A stretch of DNA of 64,000 nt from Dictyobacter vulcani. Its GTDB lineage: Bacteria; Chloroflexota; Ktedonobacteria; Ktedonobacterales; Ktedonobacteraceae. Under the pieces are notes generated by a model. That model was given only the letters and a program-made list of their open reading frames with translations, was not told the DNA's origin and did no database searches. Of this stretch, positions 56,652 to 64,000 are shown piece by piece; positions within the stretch are counted from its first letter, which is position 1; each line of letters starts with the position of its first letter. The stretch is from NCBI RefSeq assembly GCF_008974265.1, contig NZ_BKZW01000001.1, forward strand, positions 1,984,001 to 2,048,000, in the 5' to 3' direction. The position numbers and the translations under genes are program-made.

Positions 56652-58241
56652 ATGTATGATGATCATGATGTGGTGTTGGCAAAGATGCTGCAAGCAGATG
56701 GATTACCAGGCGTGCTGGTTTCCAATCGCCCCTGGCGGGAATTGTCTGCCGATGCAATCACGCACCTGGTCAACACTCAAACCGCTATCTATGTACGGGA
56801 TAGCCAGCTGGTACGTATTCAAGGCAAAGAAAATGGCAGCCCATTTCTTGAGACGTTAACCGAAACAATCTTAAAGGGCATCCTGGCACGGCGCATGAAT
56901 TTTGTCAGAACGGGTGTGAAAGGGCCCACGCATTGTGCTCCACCTGATGCTATGGTCAAAGATATTCTGGCCCTGGGGAACTGGCCTTTCCCGCCACTGG
57001 ATAGCATCATTGAGTTTCCAGTAGTGCGACCGGATGGGACGCTGATCACCACACCAGGCTATGACCCTGCAACGCGGCTGTACTATGCGCCGATCCCCTC
57101 GCTCCAGGTGCCTCCCATTCCAGAGCATCCCACGGACGAAGATATGATCAATGCTCAAGGACTGATCTATGAAATGATTGGCCAATTCCCGTATGAGAAT
57201 AAAGCCAGCTATGCCAATACGATCGCGCTGCTCCTGACGCCCCTCGTTCGCCAGGCTATTGCAGGACATGTTCCATTAGCACTCATCGATGCTACACGAC
57301 CGGGCACCGGGAAAAGCCTGATAGCGGAAACCGTTGCCTTAATTGCCACCGGTCGCAAAGCGACCATGATGACGGCTCCCTATGATGATGATGAATGGCG
57401 CAAGCGCATTTTGTCCACCCTGGCGGAAGGGGCGACCATTATCACCATTGATAACATCAAGGCCAAGCTCCAGTCCCCCAGCCTGGATGCCGCTCTTACG
57501 GCGCATGTTTTTTCTGATCGTATTCTGGGAGCCAGCCGCAATGGGGCCTATCCGCAACGTGCTACCTGGATGGCCACTGGCAATAACCTTCAGGTCGGTG
57601 GTGATCTTCCCCGCCGGTGTTATTGGATCCGTATGGATGCTCGCACCGCCAAACCATGGACGCGTTCTGGCTTTAAGCATGACCTGGAAACCTGGGTACC
57701 CGCCCATCGAGGGGAACTCATTGCGGCACTTCTCACCCTCATTCGTGGCTGGTATGATGCCGGGAAACCTGCCATGAAAGTGCCAATTAAGATGGGGAGT
57801 TTCCAATCCTGGGTCGACACGATTGGTGGGATCCTGGAGCATTGTTATGTCGAGGATTTCCTGGGGAACATTCAAACGTTACAGGAACAAGACGAAGACG
57901 CGCTACAGTGGGCTGCCTTTCTGCATGCCTGGCGTGCCCATTATAAGGATGATCAGATCCTTTCTTCCATCCTGGCCAGAGATATCAAGATTGGATCTAC
58001 CAGCGACGACGACAGCGCCACCACCATGGCCGGGCTCTATAATGCACTTCCCGATGATCTCACTGACATCCACAAAGGCGATTTCAAACGCCGCCTGGGC
58101 AAAGCGTTATCCTATCGTGTGGGCACACGCTTTGATGATAGTGGGTTGTACCTGGTCAAAGGAGAACCGGATAAGCGCAGCGGGGCTGTCTTCTGGTCCG
58201 TCGCGGCTCCCCCCTTAGAAGAAACCATTGACCCATCGTAG
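56652..58241 (+). CDS. AAA+ ATPase, probable replicative helicase
   Basis: 529 residues from the ATG at 56652, behind GGAGAG; the frame extends to a GTG at 56619. The N-terminal half is unrecognised. The ATPase core has Walker A DATRPGTGKSLIAE (about 219), Walker B ATIITIDNIK (about 262) and an Asn/Arg sensor region (TWMATGNNLQVGGDLPRRCYWIRMD) as in phage and plasmid replication helicases of the D5/SF3-like group. With the primase at 59834 it forms the replication module. A 42-nt repeat begins 14 nt after its stop. Confidence 0.78.
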   Translation: MYDDHDVVLAKMLQADGLPGVLVSNRPWRELSADAITHLVNTQTAIYVRDSQLVRIQGKENGSPFLETLTETILKGILARRMNFVRTGVKGPTHCAPPDAMVKDILALGNWPFPPLDSIIEFPVVRPDGTLITTPGYDPATRLYYAPIPSLQVPPIPEHPTDEDMINAQGLIYEMIGQFPYENKASYANTIALLLTPLVRQAIAGHVPLALIDATRPGTGKSLIAETVALIATGRKATMMTAPYDDDEWRKRILSTLAEGATIITIDNIKAKLQSPSLDAALTAHVFSDRILGASRNGAYPQRATWMATGNNLQVGGDLPRRCYWIRMDARTAKPWTRSGFKHDLETWVPAHRGELIAALLTLIRGWYDAGKPAMKVPIKMGSFQSWVDTIGGILEHCYVEDFLGNIQTLQEQDEDALQWAAFLHAWRAHYKDDQILSSILARDIKIGSTSDDDSATTMAGLYNALPDDLTDIHKGDFKRRLGKALSYRVGTRFDDSGLYLVKGEPDKRSGAVFWSVAAPPLEETIDPS

Positions 58242-58254
58242 ACATAACGTACAG

Positions 58255-58296
58255 CAATCGTCACGGCTCGCGACAGCTGGCCAGGCGTTACGATTG
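58255..58296. repeat. 42-nt palindromic repeat R3
   Basis: Reverse orientation: ends GGCCAGGCGTTACGATTG. Its complement matches R1 and R5 at most positions. It fills the gap between the ATPase gene and the next gene, ending 18 nt before that start codon. Confidence 0.85.
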
Positions 58297-58314
58297 CATT
58301 GGAAGGATACCACC

Positions 58315-58806
58315 ATGAGTACACAATCCGCATTTCACGATCGCAACGCTGCTATCTATATGGCTAGAGCTGCCATTAAAGAACTCGTAGCAAACCAGGC
58401 AGAGCAGGGCCGCCTGCAGGAGATCGCATTAGACCAGAAAAGATATGCGTGCCATCTGGCTTTGACTACCTTACATAAGTACGTCGCAGCTGGTGAAGTC
58501 ACCATTGCAATGATCTCAAGATGGGTGATGGAAGCAGTGAGTAACCAGGCTCGCCGGGACAAGAAAAATACGCTTACTGGTCAATGTGTGTTTGATCTGT
58601 GGATGACCATCTTAATGCCTGGTGAAGAAAAATCCTGGTCAGACTTTGGCAAGGAAGGCCAGGCGCTGTACAGCGAATTGGCCGTTGCCTTGATGGAGCA
58701 TCTCGGGATCTGCTTTGACTGTGGGCACCATCCGAGCGACGGCCAATTACATGAAGTCGCAGGCCTCCGGATCTGCACAAACTGTTTACGTCCATCTGCT
58801 AGTTGA
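58315..58806 (+). CDS. Hypothetical protein with C-terminal zinc ribbon
   Basis: 163 residues from the ATG at 58315, with GGAAGGA upstream. A helical N-terminal part is followed by a zinc ribbon (CFDCGHHPSDG ... GLRICTNCL). It may bind nucleic acid. It lies between two 42-nt repeats. Confidence 0.6.
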   Translation: MSTQSAFHDRNAAIYMARAAIKELVANQAEQGRLQEIALDQKRYACHLALTTLHKYVAAGEVTIAMISRWVMEAVSNQARRDKKNTLTGQCVFDLWMTILMPGEEKSWSDFGKEGQALYSELAVALMEHLGICFDCGHHPSDGQLHEVAGLRICTNCLRPSAS

Positions 58807-58828
58807 TCAGGCACATTTACCATAGTTA

Positions 58829-58870
58829 CAATCGTAACGCCTGGCCACGAATTGCAGCGCGTTACGATTG
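58829..58870. repeat. 42-nt palindromic repeat R4
   Basis: Begins CAATCGTAACGCCTGG and ends CGCGTTACGATTG; the ends pair perfectly over 11 bp. It ends 14 nt before the start of the next gene. Confidence 0.85.
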
Positions 58871-58884
58871 CTCAGGGGATAGAT

Positions 58885-59421
58885 ATGAAGTGTCAATATT
58901 CACTTTGTCCCAACGAGGTCGAAATACAATCAGGCCACCGCCCGCGCAAGTATTGCAGCGACTCTTGCAAGCAGAATGCATACAGGGCTCGATTAGATGA
59001 GGCAGCGCGCCAGGCAGAAGAATTAGCACGCCAGGAACGGGAGCGGCAAGCCAAAGCATTCTTGCGTCAGGAATATGGCGATCTGCTACCGGATACTATT
59101 GAACTTCTCTACCAGCTGCGCCAATCCGGCCACTACAACCTGGTGCAGTCCATTGGGTGGGCGATCGTAGCAGAAAGAGAGCGCGTAACACATGCGCAGG
59201 AGCGAGCACGGCTTGCACATGCAATCATGAATCTGGGCGAGCCTGATTATCACTCTATCATTGTCGCAGACGCTGGGCATAGTGAGTTTGTCATCCTGGG
59301 CGGGCGCGACGCCTGGCAAGGCTTTACAGAAAAGGCGAGCCTGGAACACCTGAGAACCATTTACGAATTGTACATAGAGCCGATAGAGCGAAATCAGTTG
59401 AAACGTGCAAAGCAATCGTAA
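58885..59421 (+). CDS. Zinc-finger coiled-coil protein
   Basis: 178 residues from the ATG at 58885. An N-terminal four-Cys finger (CQYSLCP ... KYCSDSCKQNAYRARL) resembles small DNA-binding fingers. An Arg/Glu helix follows (AARQAEELARQERERQAKA), then a globular C-terminus. Possibly a regulator or replication accessory protein. Its stop codon lies inside repeat R5. Confidence 0.65.
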   Translation: MKCQYSLCPNEVEIQSGHRPRKYCSDSCKQNAYRARLDEAARQAEELARQERERQAKAFLRQEYGDLLPDTIELLYQLRQSGHYNLVQSIGWAIVAERERVTHAQERARLAHAIMNLGEPDYHSIIVADAGHSEFVILGGRDAWQGFTEKASLEHLRTIYELYIEPIERNQLKRAKQS

Positions 59422-59513
59422 CACCTGGCCAGCTGTCGCGAACCGTGACGATTGCTTCTCACTATCAATTGCTAACGTAACTGATTTGAGTGGCCAACCA
59501 GGTGTTACGATTG
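59413..59513. repeat. 42-nt palindromic repeats R5 and R6, inverted pair
   Basis: R5 (59413-59454) starts CAATCGTAACACCTGG and supplies the TAA stop of the preceding gene. R6 (59472-59513) is inverted, ends CCAGGTGTTACGATTG, and is followed by seven T. Spacing and order mirror R1/R2. The distal end of R6 is degenerate (CTAACG instead of CAATCG). Confidence 0.85.
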
Positions 59514-59619
59514 TTTTTTTCATTCTTAAGCGGCACGCACTCCGTGCGATTTTTAAGAAGGAAAACGATGTGTGTGTGAGCGCAACCCCTATCGTTTTCC
59601 TCTCTCTAAAAGAAAAAAC

Positions 59620-59779
59620 GCAGGTTTGCAGGTTTCGCAGGTTCCTATCCCCCAAAAGAAGCAAAATGAGATACTGAAACCCTTATCAGAGCGCTTGAGA
59701 AGAGGATTGAGCAGACATTTAGACCACTGCTTCCATGTTCAGAACGCCCCAAAACAAACCTGCAAACCTGCAAACCTGC
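59620..59779. repeat. Iteron clusters upstream of primase gene
   Basis: Three copies of GCAGGTTT at 59620-59643 (the last lacks one T), and three perfectly tandem copies in the opposite orientation at 59756-59779. The 59422-59833 spacer has no convincing ORF. It also holds a hairpin GAAAACGAT/ATCGTTTTC at 59561-59600. This is the layout of a plasmid-type replication origin. Confidence 0.6.
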
Positions 59780-59833
59780 ATCACCTCGATCACCACAAAA
59801 ATGCCCCACGATGGGATGACAGAGAGGAGTCTT

Positions 59834-60784
59834 ATGGCAATTACACCATACCTATCCAGCTATCAAAACTTGTTTGTGGGTCGCCAGGATGACTACGCGA
59901 TCCAACTTCCCAACGGCAAGTATCGACGAGCCGGCAAACCACTGACCACCGGCGATGTGTATGATCACCTGGTGGGAAGACGAACCTATGGGACCTATAT
60001 CATGGATGCCCATGGCCATTGTCGCTTTGCCGTGATCGATGCCGATACTGAGGACGGACTTGACCGGCTCTGGCTGATCCAGGAGCAACTGACAGCCCAA
60101 CACATTACATCGTATGTTGAATGTTCCCGGCGAGGTGGCCACCTGTGGATTTTCTTCACCAGTCCCGCGCCAGCATCCTGGGTGCGCGCCTGGCTCTTGC
60201 CCTACTGTCCATCAGATATGGAGTTCTACCCAAAGCAAGATGAAGGGCAAGGCTACGGCTCGCTGATCCGGCTGCCCTTAGGTGTGCATCGCAAGAGTGG
60301 CCAGCGCTATCACTTCATGGAACGTCAACCAGGTAGCCTGGCCACCCTTACCCAAACTGATGAGCAACGGTTGACCTGGTTCGCTTCCATCACCCGTGTG
60401 CAGGTTCCCCAGCTGGTGCCGGTGCCGAAACAAACGCCTGCACGACCCACACACACATCGTTTTCCTCTCCCGGGCAGCGCACCACAAACGGACCATCAC
60501 CGATCCGACAGTGGAACGCAGAGCAAGATCACTATCAGGTGATCAGTCGCTACGTCGATCTGAATGCCAGCGGGGTTGGACAATGTCCCTTCGGTGATCA
60601 TCATGCCAACGGCAAAGATAGCCAGGCATCATTCAAAGTCTATGATCCTGGTGCTCCTGGTGGCTATTGCTGGTACTGCTACACCTGGCAAAAAGGCGGT
60701 TCCCTCTTTGATTTTCTGCGCTACTACTACCACCTGGACACCAAAGAGTTATGGCAACGGATCCAAGAGGACACCAGTATCTAA
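59834..60784 (+). CDS. Archaeo-eukaryotic-type primase with zinc domain
   Basis: 316 residues from the ATG at 59834, 4 nt after GAGAGGAG. The AEP core has RFAVIDADTED (catalytic acidic pair, about 68), SRRGGHLWIFF (sxH-like motif, about 100) and SLIRLPLGVHRKSG (basic nucleotide-binding motif, about 143). The C-terminal about 80 residues hold a DnaG/CHC2-like zinc region (CPFGDHH ... CWYC, then GGSLFDFLRYYY). Such primases start replication of plasmids and mobile elements. Iteron clusters lie on both sides of the gene. Confidence 0.82.
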   Translation: MAITPYLSSYQNLFVGRQDDYAIQLPNGKYRRAGKPLTTGDVYDHLVGRRTYGTYIMDAHGHCRFAVIDADTEDGLDRLWLIQEQLTAQHITSYVECSRRGGHLWIFFTSPAPASWVRAWLLPYCPSDMEFYPKQDEGQGYGSLIRLPLGVHRKSGQRYHFMERQPGSLATLTQTDEQRLTWFASITRVQVPQLVPVPKQTPARPTHTSFSSPGQRTTNGPSPIRQWNAEQDHYQVISRYVDLNASGVGQCPFGDHHANGKDSQASFKVYDPGAPGGYCWYCYTWQKGGSLFDFLRYYYHLDTKELWQRIQEDTSI

Positions 60785-60812
60785 CCAACTATAAAGAAAA
60801 AAAGGGCATGTT

Positions 60813-60881
60813 GCAGGTTTCGTTGCAGGTTTGCCCTTTCTGTGAAGCCGCCTGTAGAGCGGGTCGCAGGTTTGCAGGTTT
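60813..60881. repeat. Iteron clusters downstream of primase gene
   Basis: GCAGGTTT at 60813-60820, 60825-60832, 60866-60873 and 60874-60881, all in the plus orientation. They lie between the primase stop and the excisionase start. Confidence 0.6.
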
Positions 60882-60946
60882 TAAACCCGACGATCCGAGG
60901 AAAAAAACATTGCTTGCGTCAGCTTTTAATAGTAAGGAAATTTGTC

Positions 60947-61171
60947 ATGCAAAAAATTGCTATAAAACCGCCCTCACAAACAGCTGGGGAACTAGAACCA
61001 CTGCTAACTATTGCACAGGTAGCAGCAATATTAGGTGTCACGCGCCCAACTGTGTACGAGCTTATCTATAAACATGGACTACCAGTGGTCAGACTTCAAA
61101 AAAATGTACGTGTTATTCCAACATCATTGACCCAATGGTTGGCTACCAGAGAGCAACTAGAAGTGAGGTAG
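60947..61171 (+). CDS. xis: Excisionase-type HTH protein
   Basis: 74 residues from the ATG at 60947, with AAGGAA upstream. A MerR/excisionase winged helix (LLTIAQVAAILGVTRPTVYELIYKHGLPVVRLQKNVRVIP). It directly precedes the integrase gene, so a role in directing excision is expected; repression of the integrase operon is also possible. Confidence 0.8.
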   Translation: MQKIAIKPPSQTAGELEPLLTIAQVAAILGVTRPTVYELIYKHGLPVVRLQKNVRVIPTSLTQWLATREQLEVR

Positions 61172-61175
61172 GGAT

Positions 61176-62297
61176 ATGGCTAAACGGGGTCATGGAGATG
61201 GTTCAATTTATCAGCGCAAGGATAAACGATGGGTAGCGTGTTTAGTATTGGAAGATCACACACGTAAGTACCTGTATGGAAAAACGCGAAAAGAGGTTCA
61301 GGAAAAGCTACGTACCGCTATTGCTGAACAGAAACAAGGCATACTTGCCACGGGGCCGCAGCAAACGCTAGCGGCCTACCTGGACCAGTGGCTTGAAACA
61401 GTTCATAAGCATACAATTCGCATAATTACCTATCAGCATTATGAGAGCTTGATCAGAAACCATATAGTACCTGGCATAGGCCATATCACCTTGCAAAAGC
61501 TGACGGCACAACATGTGCAATCCTTATATAATGACAAGATCAATGATAATCTAGCACCTCGTACCATAGCTATGATGCATGCTATTCTTCATAGTGCCCT
61601 TGATAATGCAGTACGCTGGAGCCTGGTCTCTCGCAATATAACAGATCTTGTTTCCATACCACGTGTAACCCGACGGCATGAAGTAAAAGTGCTAAATCCA
61701 GCTGAGGCAAAAAGATTAATAGAAGCTGCTGAAGGTCACAGGCTCAAGTTTTTATTAATCCTGGCTATAACAACTGGCATGAGAAGAGGAGAATTGCTAG
61801 CTCTTAGATGGAGTGACATAGACTTTGATCAGCAGATACTGCAAGTGCAGCGCACGGTAAACCGACTAGGCAAATATGGCTTTGTAGAAAACCCACCAAA
61901 AACAAAGTCAAGCAGACGTAGAATAGTTCTTTCTTCTATAGCAATCGATGCATTGAAAGAACACCGTAAAATGCAGGATGAAGCGCGTGCCCTGGCTGGT
62001 GCTGAATGGGTTGAACAAGGACTAGTGTTTCCTAATATCTTTGGTCGGTTTATGGATCCCAATAGGTTAGGAGAATTGTTTCATGGTCTACTAAAAAAGG
62101 CGGACCTTCCCTCTATGCGCTTTCATGATCTGCGTCATAGTGCAGCAACAATTCTTCTATCATTAGGAGTTCATCCTAAAGTAGTGCAAGAACTGCTAGG
62201 ACATAGTACAATCGTTATGACCATGGATACATATTCACATCTACTACCATCAATGCAAAAAGACGCAATGGATAAGATGGATGATGCACTGCAATAG
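61176..62297 (+). CDS. int: Tyrosine recombinase integrase
   Basis: 373 residues. An AP2-like arm-binding N-terminus (GDGSIYQRKDKRWVACL), a SAM-like core-binding domain, and a catalytic domain with Arg in TTGMRRGELLAL (about 202), HDLRHSAAT (about 316-320), LGHSTIVMTMDTYSHL with nucleophile Tyr (about 352). All catalytic residues are present, so it should be active. It lies 5 nt from the right direct repeat, the usual place for an integrase. Confidence 0.95.
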   Translation: MAKRGHGDGSIYQRKDKRWVACLVLEDHTRKYLYGKTRKEVQEKLRTAIAEQKQGILATGPQQTLAAYLDQWLETVHKHTIRIITYQHYESLIRNHIVPGIGHITLQKLTAQHVQSLYNDKINDNLAPRTIAMMHAILHSALDNAVRWSLVSRNITDLVSIPRVTRRHEVKVLNPAEAKRLIEAAEGHRLKFLLILAITTGMRRGELLALRWSDIDFDQQILQVQRTVNRLGKYGFVENPPKTKSSRRRIVLSSIAIDALKEHRKMQDEARALAGAEWVEQGLVFPNIFGRFMDPNRLGELFHGLLKKADLPSMRFHDLRHSAATILLSLGVHPKVVQELLGHSTIVMTMDTYSHLLPSMQKDAMDKMDDALQ

Positions 62298-62302
62298 GCA
62301 AG

Positions 62303-62325
62303 TTTGCTGTCAAATATGCTGTCAA
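62303..62325. other. attR candidate
   Basis: Begins TTTGCTGTCAAA, then TA, then TGCTGTCAA. One mismatch to 46391-46413 in 23 bp. Beyond it begins the leader of trmD. Confidence 0.8.
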
Positions 62326-62435
62326 AAGGACTTTTTTTCAGGCTCTATATTTGTGAGGCAGGATATAGAGCCAATCTAGGGGGTATGTTTCCCATTGGGT
62401 CTTTACATCACATATACGTAAAGGTGAGTAGACAC

Positions 62436-63197
62436 ATGCATTTCGACATTTTCACACTTTTCCCTGCAATGTTTCAGGGACCTTTTACCGAAAGTATCCT
62501 TAAACGCGCTCAGGACCGCAATCTTCTGAGTATAGATCTGCATAATATTCGGGATGTGACGACCGATAAACACCATGTGGTGGATGATTATCCTTATGGT
62601 GGGGGCGCGGGTATGGTCATGAAACCTGATCCTATTTTTACTGCCATCGAGGCGGTCCATCAGGGTGGCCCGATCATTTATCTGACCCCCCAGGGTCGGC
62701 AGTTTAATCAGCAGATCGCCCATGAACTGGCCCTGGAGCCACGCGTTACCTTGCTCTGCGGCCATTATGAAGGCATCGACGAACGCGTCATCGAACACCT
62801 CGTTACCGATGAGATATCAATTGGTGACTATGTCCTGACCGGTGGTGAGTTAGCCGCGATGATCCTGGTAGATGCTGTCAGCCGTCTGACACCCGGCGTA
62901 CTCACCGAGGGGTCCGCCAGCGACGAGTCCCATAGCAACAACCTGCTCGAATATCCCCAATATACCCGCCCGCCCGTTTTCCGTGGCTGGGGCATCCCTG
63001 AGACACTCCTCTCGGGTCACCACGCGAATATCGAACGCTGGCGACGTAAAGAAGCCATTCGTCGCACGCGTCAGCGCCGTCCTGATCTCTTCGCTAAACT
63101 CGACCTGAGTAGCAAACAGGACAAAAAAATACTGAAAGAGCTTGATGAAGAAGCCAGACAGGCTTTGCGACCACAACCAGAAATGCCTGAAGAATAG
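62436..63197 (+). CDS. trmD: tRNA (guanine-N1)-methyltransferase
   Basis: Methylates G37 of tRNAs using AdoMet bound in a trefoil knot. 253 residues from the ATG at 62436 ([13 protein letters not shown]), after AAGGTGAG; the open frame starts at 62304 inside attR. Visible: [54 protein letters not shown], and [12 protein letters not shown] tail of about 30 charged residues ends it. Its upstream region was the integration site, so its natural promoter may be displaced. Confidence 0.96.
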   Translation: MHFDIFTLFPAMFQGPFTESILKRAQDRNLLSIDLHNIRDVTTDKHHVVDDYPYGGGAGMVMKPDPIFTAIEAVHQGGPIIYLTPQGRQFNQQIAHELALEPRVTLLCGHYEGIDERVIEHLVTDEISIGDYVLTGGELAAMILVDAVSRLTPGVLTEGSASDESHSNNLLEYPQYTRPPVFRGWGIPETLLSGHHANIERWRRKEAIRRTRQRRPDLFAKLDLSSKQDKKILKELDEEARQALRPQPEMPEE

Positions 63198-63221
63198 AAT
63201 ATTTACCAGGGAGGGATTTTC

Positions 63222-64000
63222 ATGCTTGTAACCACTTATAATGAAGTACAGGATTTTTTGGCCAAAACCCAGCAGATTCTGGAAGCACAGGAGGCCATGA
63301 ATAATCTGATATTGGGTATCAGCATGCGCCTGCGCGCTCAGCCAGACGCCTATCCCACTCCCCCCTTTCTGGCGACGGTCGAAGATCATGAAGAGTTAGT
63401 CATTGCTGCCTGCATGACGCCGCCATATCGTTTGATTCTTTATAGCCATCATCCAGAAAAACAGACAACCGCCCTCAAACTGCTGGCCGATTATCTCCAC
63501 ACCCAGCAGATCACTCTTCCAGGCTGCATTGGTCCCTCACAGGTCGCGGAAGATTTCGCCTGCATCTGGCAGGAGCAGACGGGACATGCGCATCATATCG
63601 CAACCAATGAACGCATTTATGAGTTGACGACAGTGACCCAACCGGCGACCACAACGGGACGCTTACGGCAAGCTACTAAACAGGATTATGAGCTGATCCT
63701 GCAGTGGATGCTGGCTTTCTTTGCCGAGGCCCATCTCAACGAACCCGTCAGTGAGATTAAACGCACCGTACCATCCAGACTGGAGCGGGGAGATTTCTTT
63801 GTCTGGGAGACCGCTGCTGGTGAGATTGTATGTATGGCCGCCAAGAGTCGCGAGATGTCCACCGTCGTCAATATTGGTCCGGTCTATACGCCGCCAGCCG
63901 AGCGCGGCAAAGGCTATGGCACAAACTGTGTGGCCGCGCTCAGTCAACACCTGCTGGATAGTGGCTGGCGAGCCTGTAGCCTCTTCACCGATCTCGCCAA
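63222..64000 (+). CDS. GNAT-family acetyltransferase, cut by window edge
   Basis: The first 259 codons from the ATG at 63222, with GGGAGGG upstream. The N-terminal half is an unrecognised alpha/beta part. The C-terminal half is a GNAT domain: RLRQATKQDYELILQWMLAFF, EIVCMAAKSRE, NIGPVYTPPAERGKGYGTNCVAAL with the acetyl-CoA loop ERGKGYGT. It follows trmD by 24 nt and is probably cotranscribed. Substrate unknown. Confidence 0.88.
   Translation, partial: MLVTTYNEVQDFLAKTQQILEAQEAMNNLILGISMRLRAQPDAYPTPPFLATVEDHEELVIAACMTPPYRLILYSHHPEKQTTALKLLADYLHTQQITLPGCIGPSQVAEDFACIWQEQTGHAHHIATNERIYELTTVTQPATTTGRLRQATKQDYELILQWMLAFFAEAHLNEPVSEIKRTVPSRLERGDFFVWETAAGEIVCMAAKSREMSTVVNIGPVYTPPAERGKGYGTNCVAALSQHLLDSGWRACSLFTDLA

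Noticed and set aside
53789..59513. The 42-nt palindromes as integron attC sites or a CRISPR array
   Set aside because: They lack the attC core GTTRRRY and its bulge layout, the recombinase is a phage-like tyrosine integrase, and copies are scattered singly or in inverted pairs, not as regular repeats with spacers. No cas genes are present.
60751..61071. Plus-strand frame with Cys-rich sequence between primase and excisionase
   Set aside because: Its apparent Cys motif is produced by translated GCAGGTTT iterons, and it lacks a ribosome site; it overlaps the excisionase gene in another frame.
62304..62435. An extended trmD start inside the attR repeat
   Set aside because: The extra 44 residues are not family-like; the ATG at 62436 with AAGGTGAG gives the conserved N-terminus.

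Overview
The window reads as chromosome of a Chloroflexota bacterium, most likely class Ktedonobacteria. That placement rests on overall gene style (an FHA-ABC exporter with three FHA domains, HspR-controlled chaperones, an rpoBC-rpsLG-fusA operon, many two-component genes, roughly half GC) and was not tested by phylogeny.

Layout. 1-11.7 kb, minus strand: a transcription/translation operon rpoB-rpoC-rpsL-rpsG-fusA, driven by a perfect-consensus sigma70-type promoter about 540 bp before rpoB with a hairpin in the leader. As written, rpoC carries a frameshift. 12-17.7 kb: a membrane protein, cysteine synthase, a lone receiver protein, an Rrf2-type iron-sulfur regulator, and a response regulator/histidine kinase pair. 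17.8-22.2 kb: an alcohol-dehydrogenase-like protein with a long acidic tail, and a membrane-anchored GH3 hydrolase. 22.2-24.8 kb: the grpE-dnaJ-hspR operon under a promoter overlapped by an HspR-type box; an IS605-end-like fragment lies in its leader. 24.8-27.9 kb: scpA, an HD hydrolase, an M50 protease and a metallo-beta-lactamase-fold protein. 28-46.2 kb: mixed chromosomal genes (BrkB, DUF4097-type protein, FHA-ABC transporter, secreted protein, coaBC, AIM24 protein, MEDS protein, NUDIX, URO-D-like protein, and a second two-component pair whose regulator is frameshifted).

46.39-62.33 kb is a 15.9 kb integrative element. A 23-bp near-perfect direct repeat bounds it, and an excisionase and tyrosine integrase sit at its right end. 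It encodes a DNA methyltransferase fused to a nuclease-like domain, an HTH-acetyltransferase, many small membrane and zinc-ribbon proteins, a peptidoglycan-hydrolase-like protein, a DEDDh-type exonuclease, an AAA+ ATPase and an archaeo-eukaryotic-type primase. Two repeat systems stand out: six copies of a palindromic element of constant 42-nt length at gene junctions, and clusters of an 8-bp iteron (GCAGGTTT) on both sides of the primase gene. Together they suggest an element that replicates itself and regulates or processes its own transcripts in a coordinated way. I regard this as the strongest candidate for an undescribed system here.

62.4-64 kb returns to chromosome with trmD and a truncated GNAT acetyltransferase gene.
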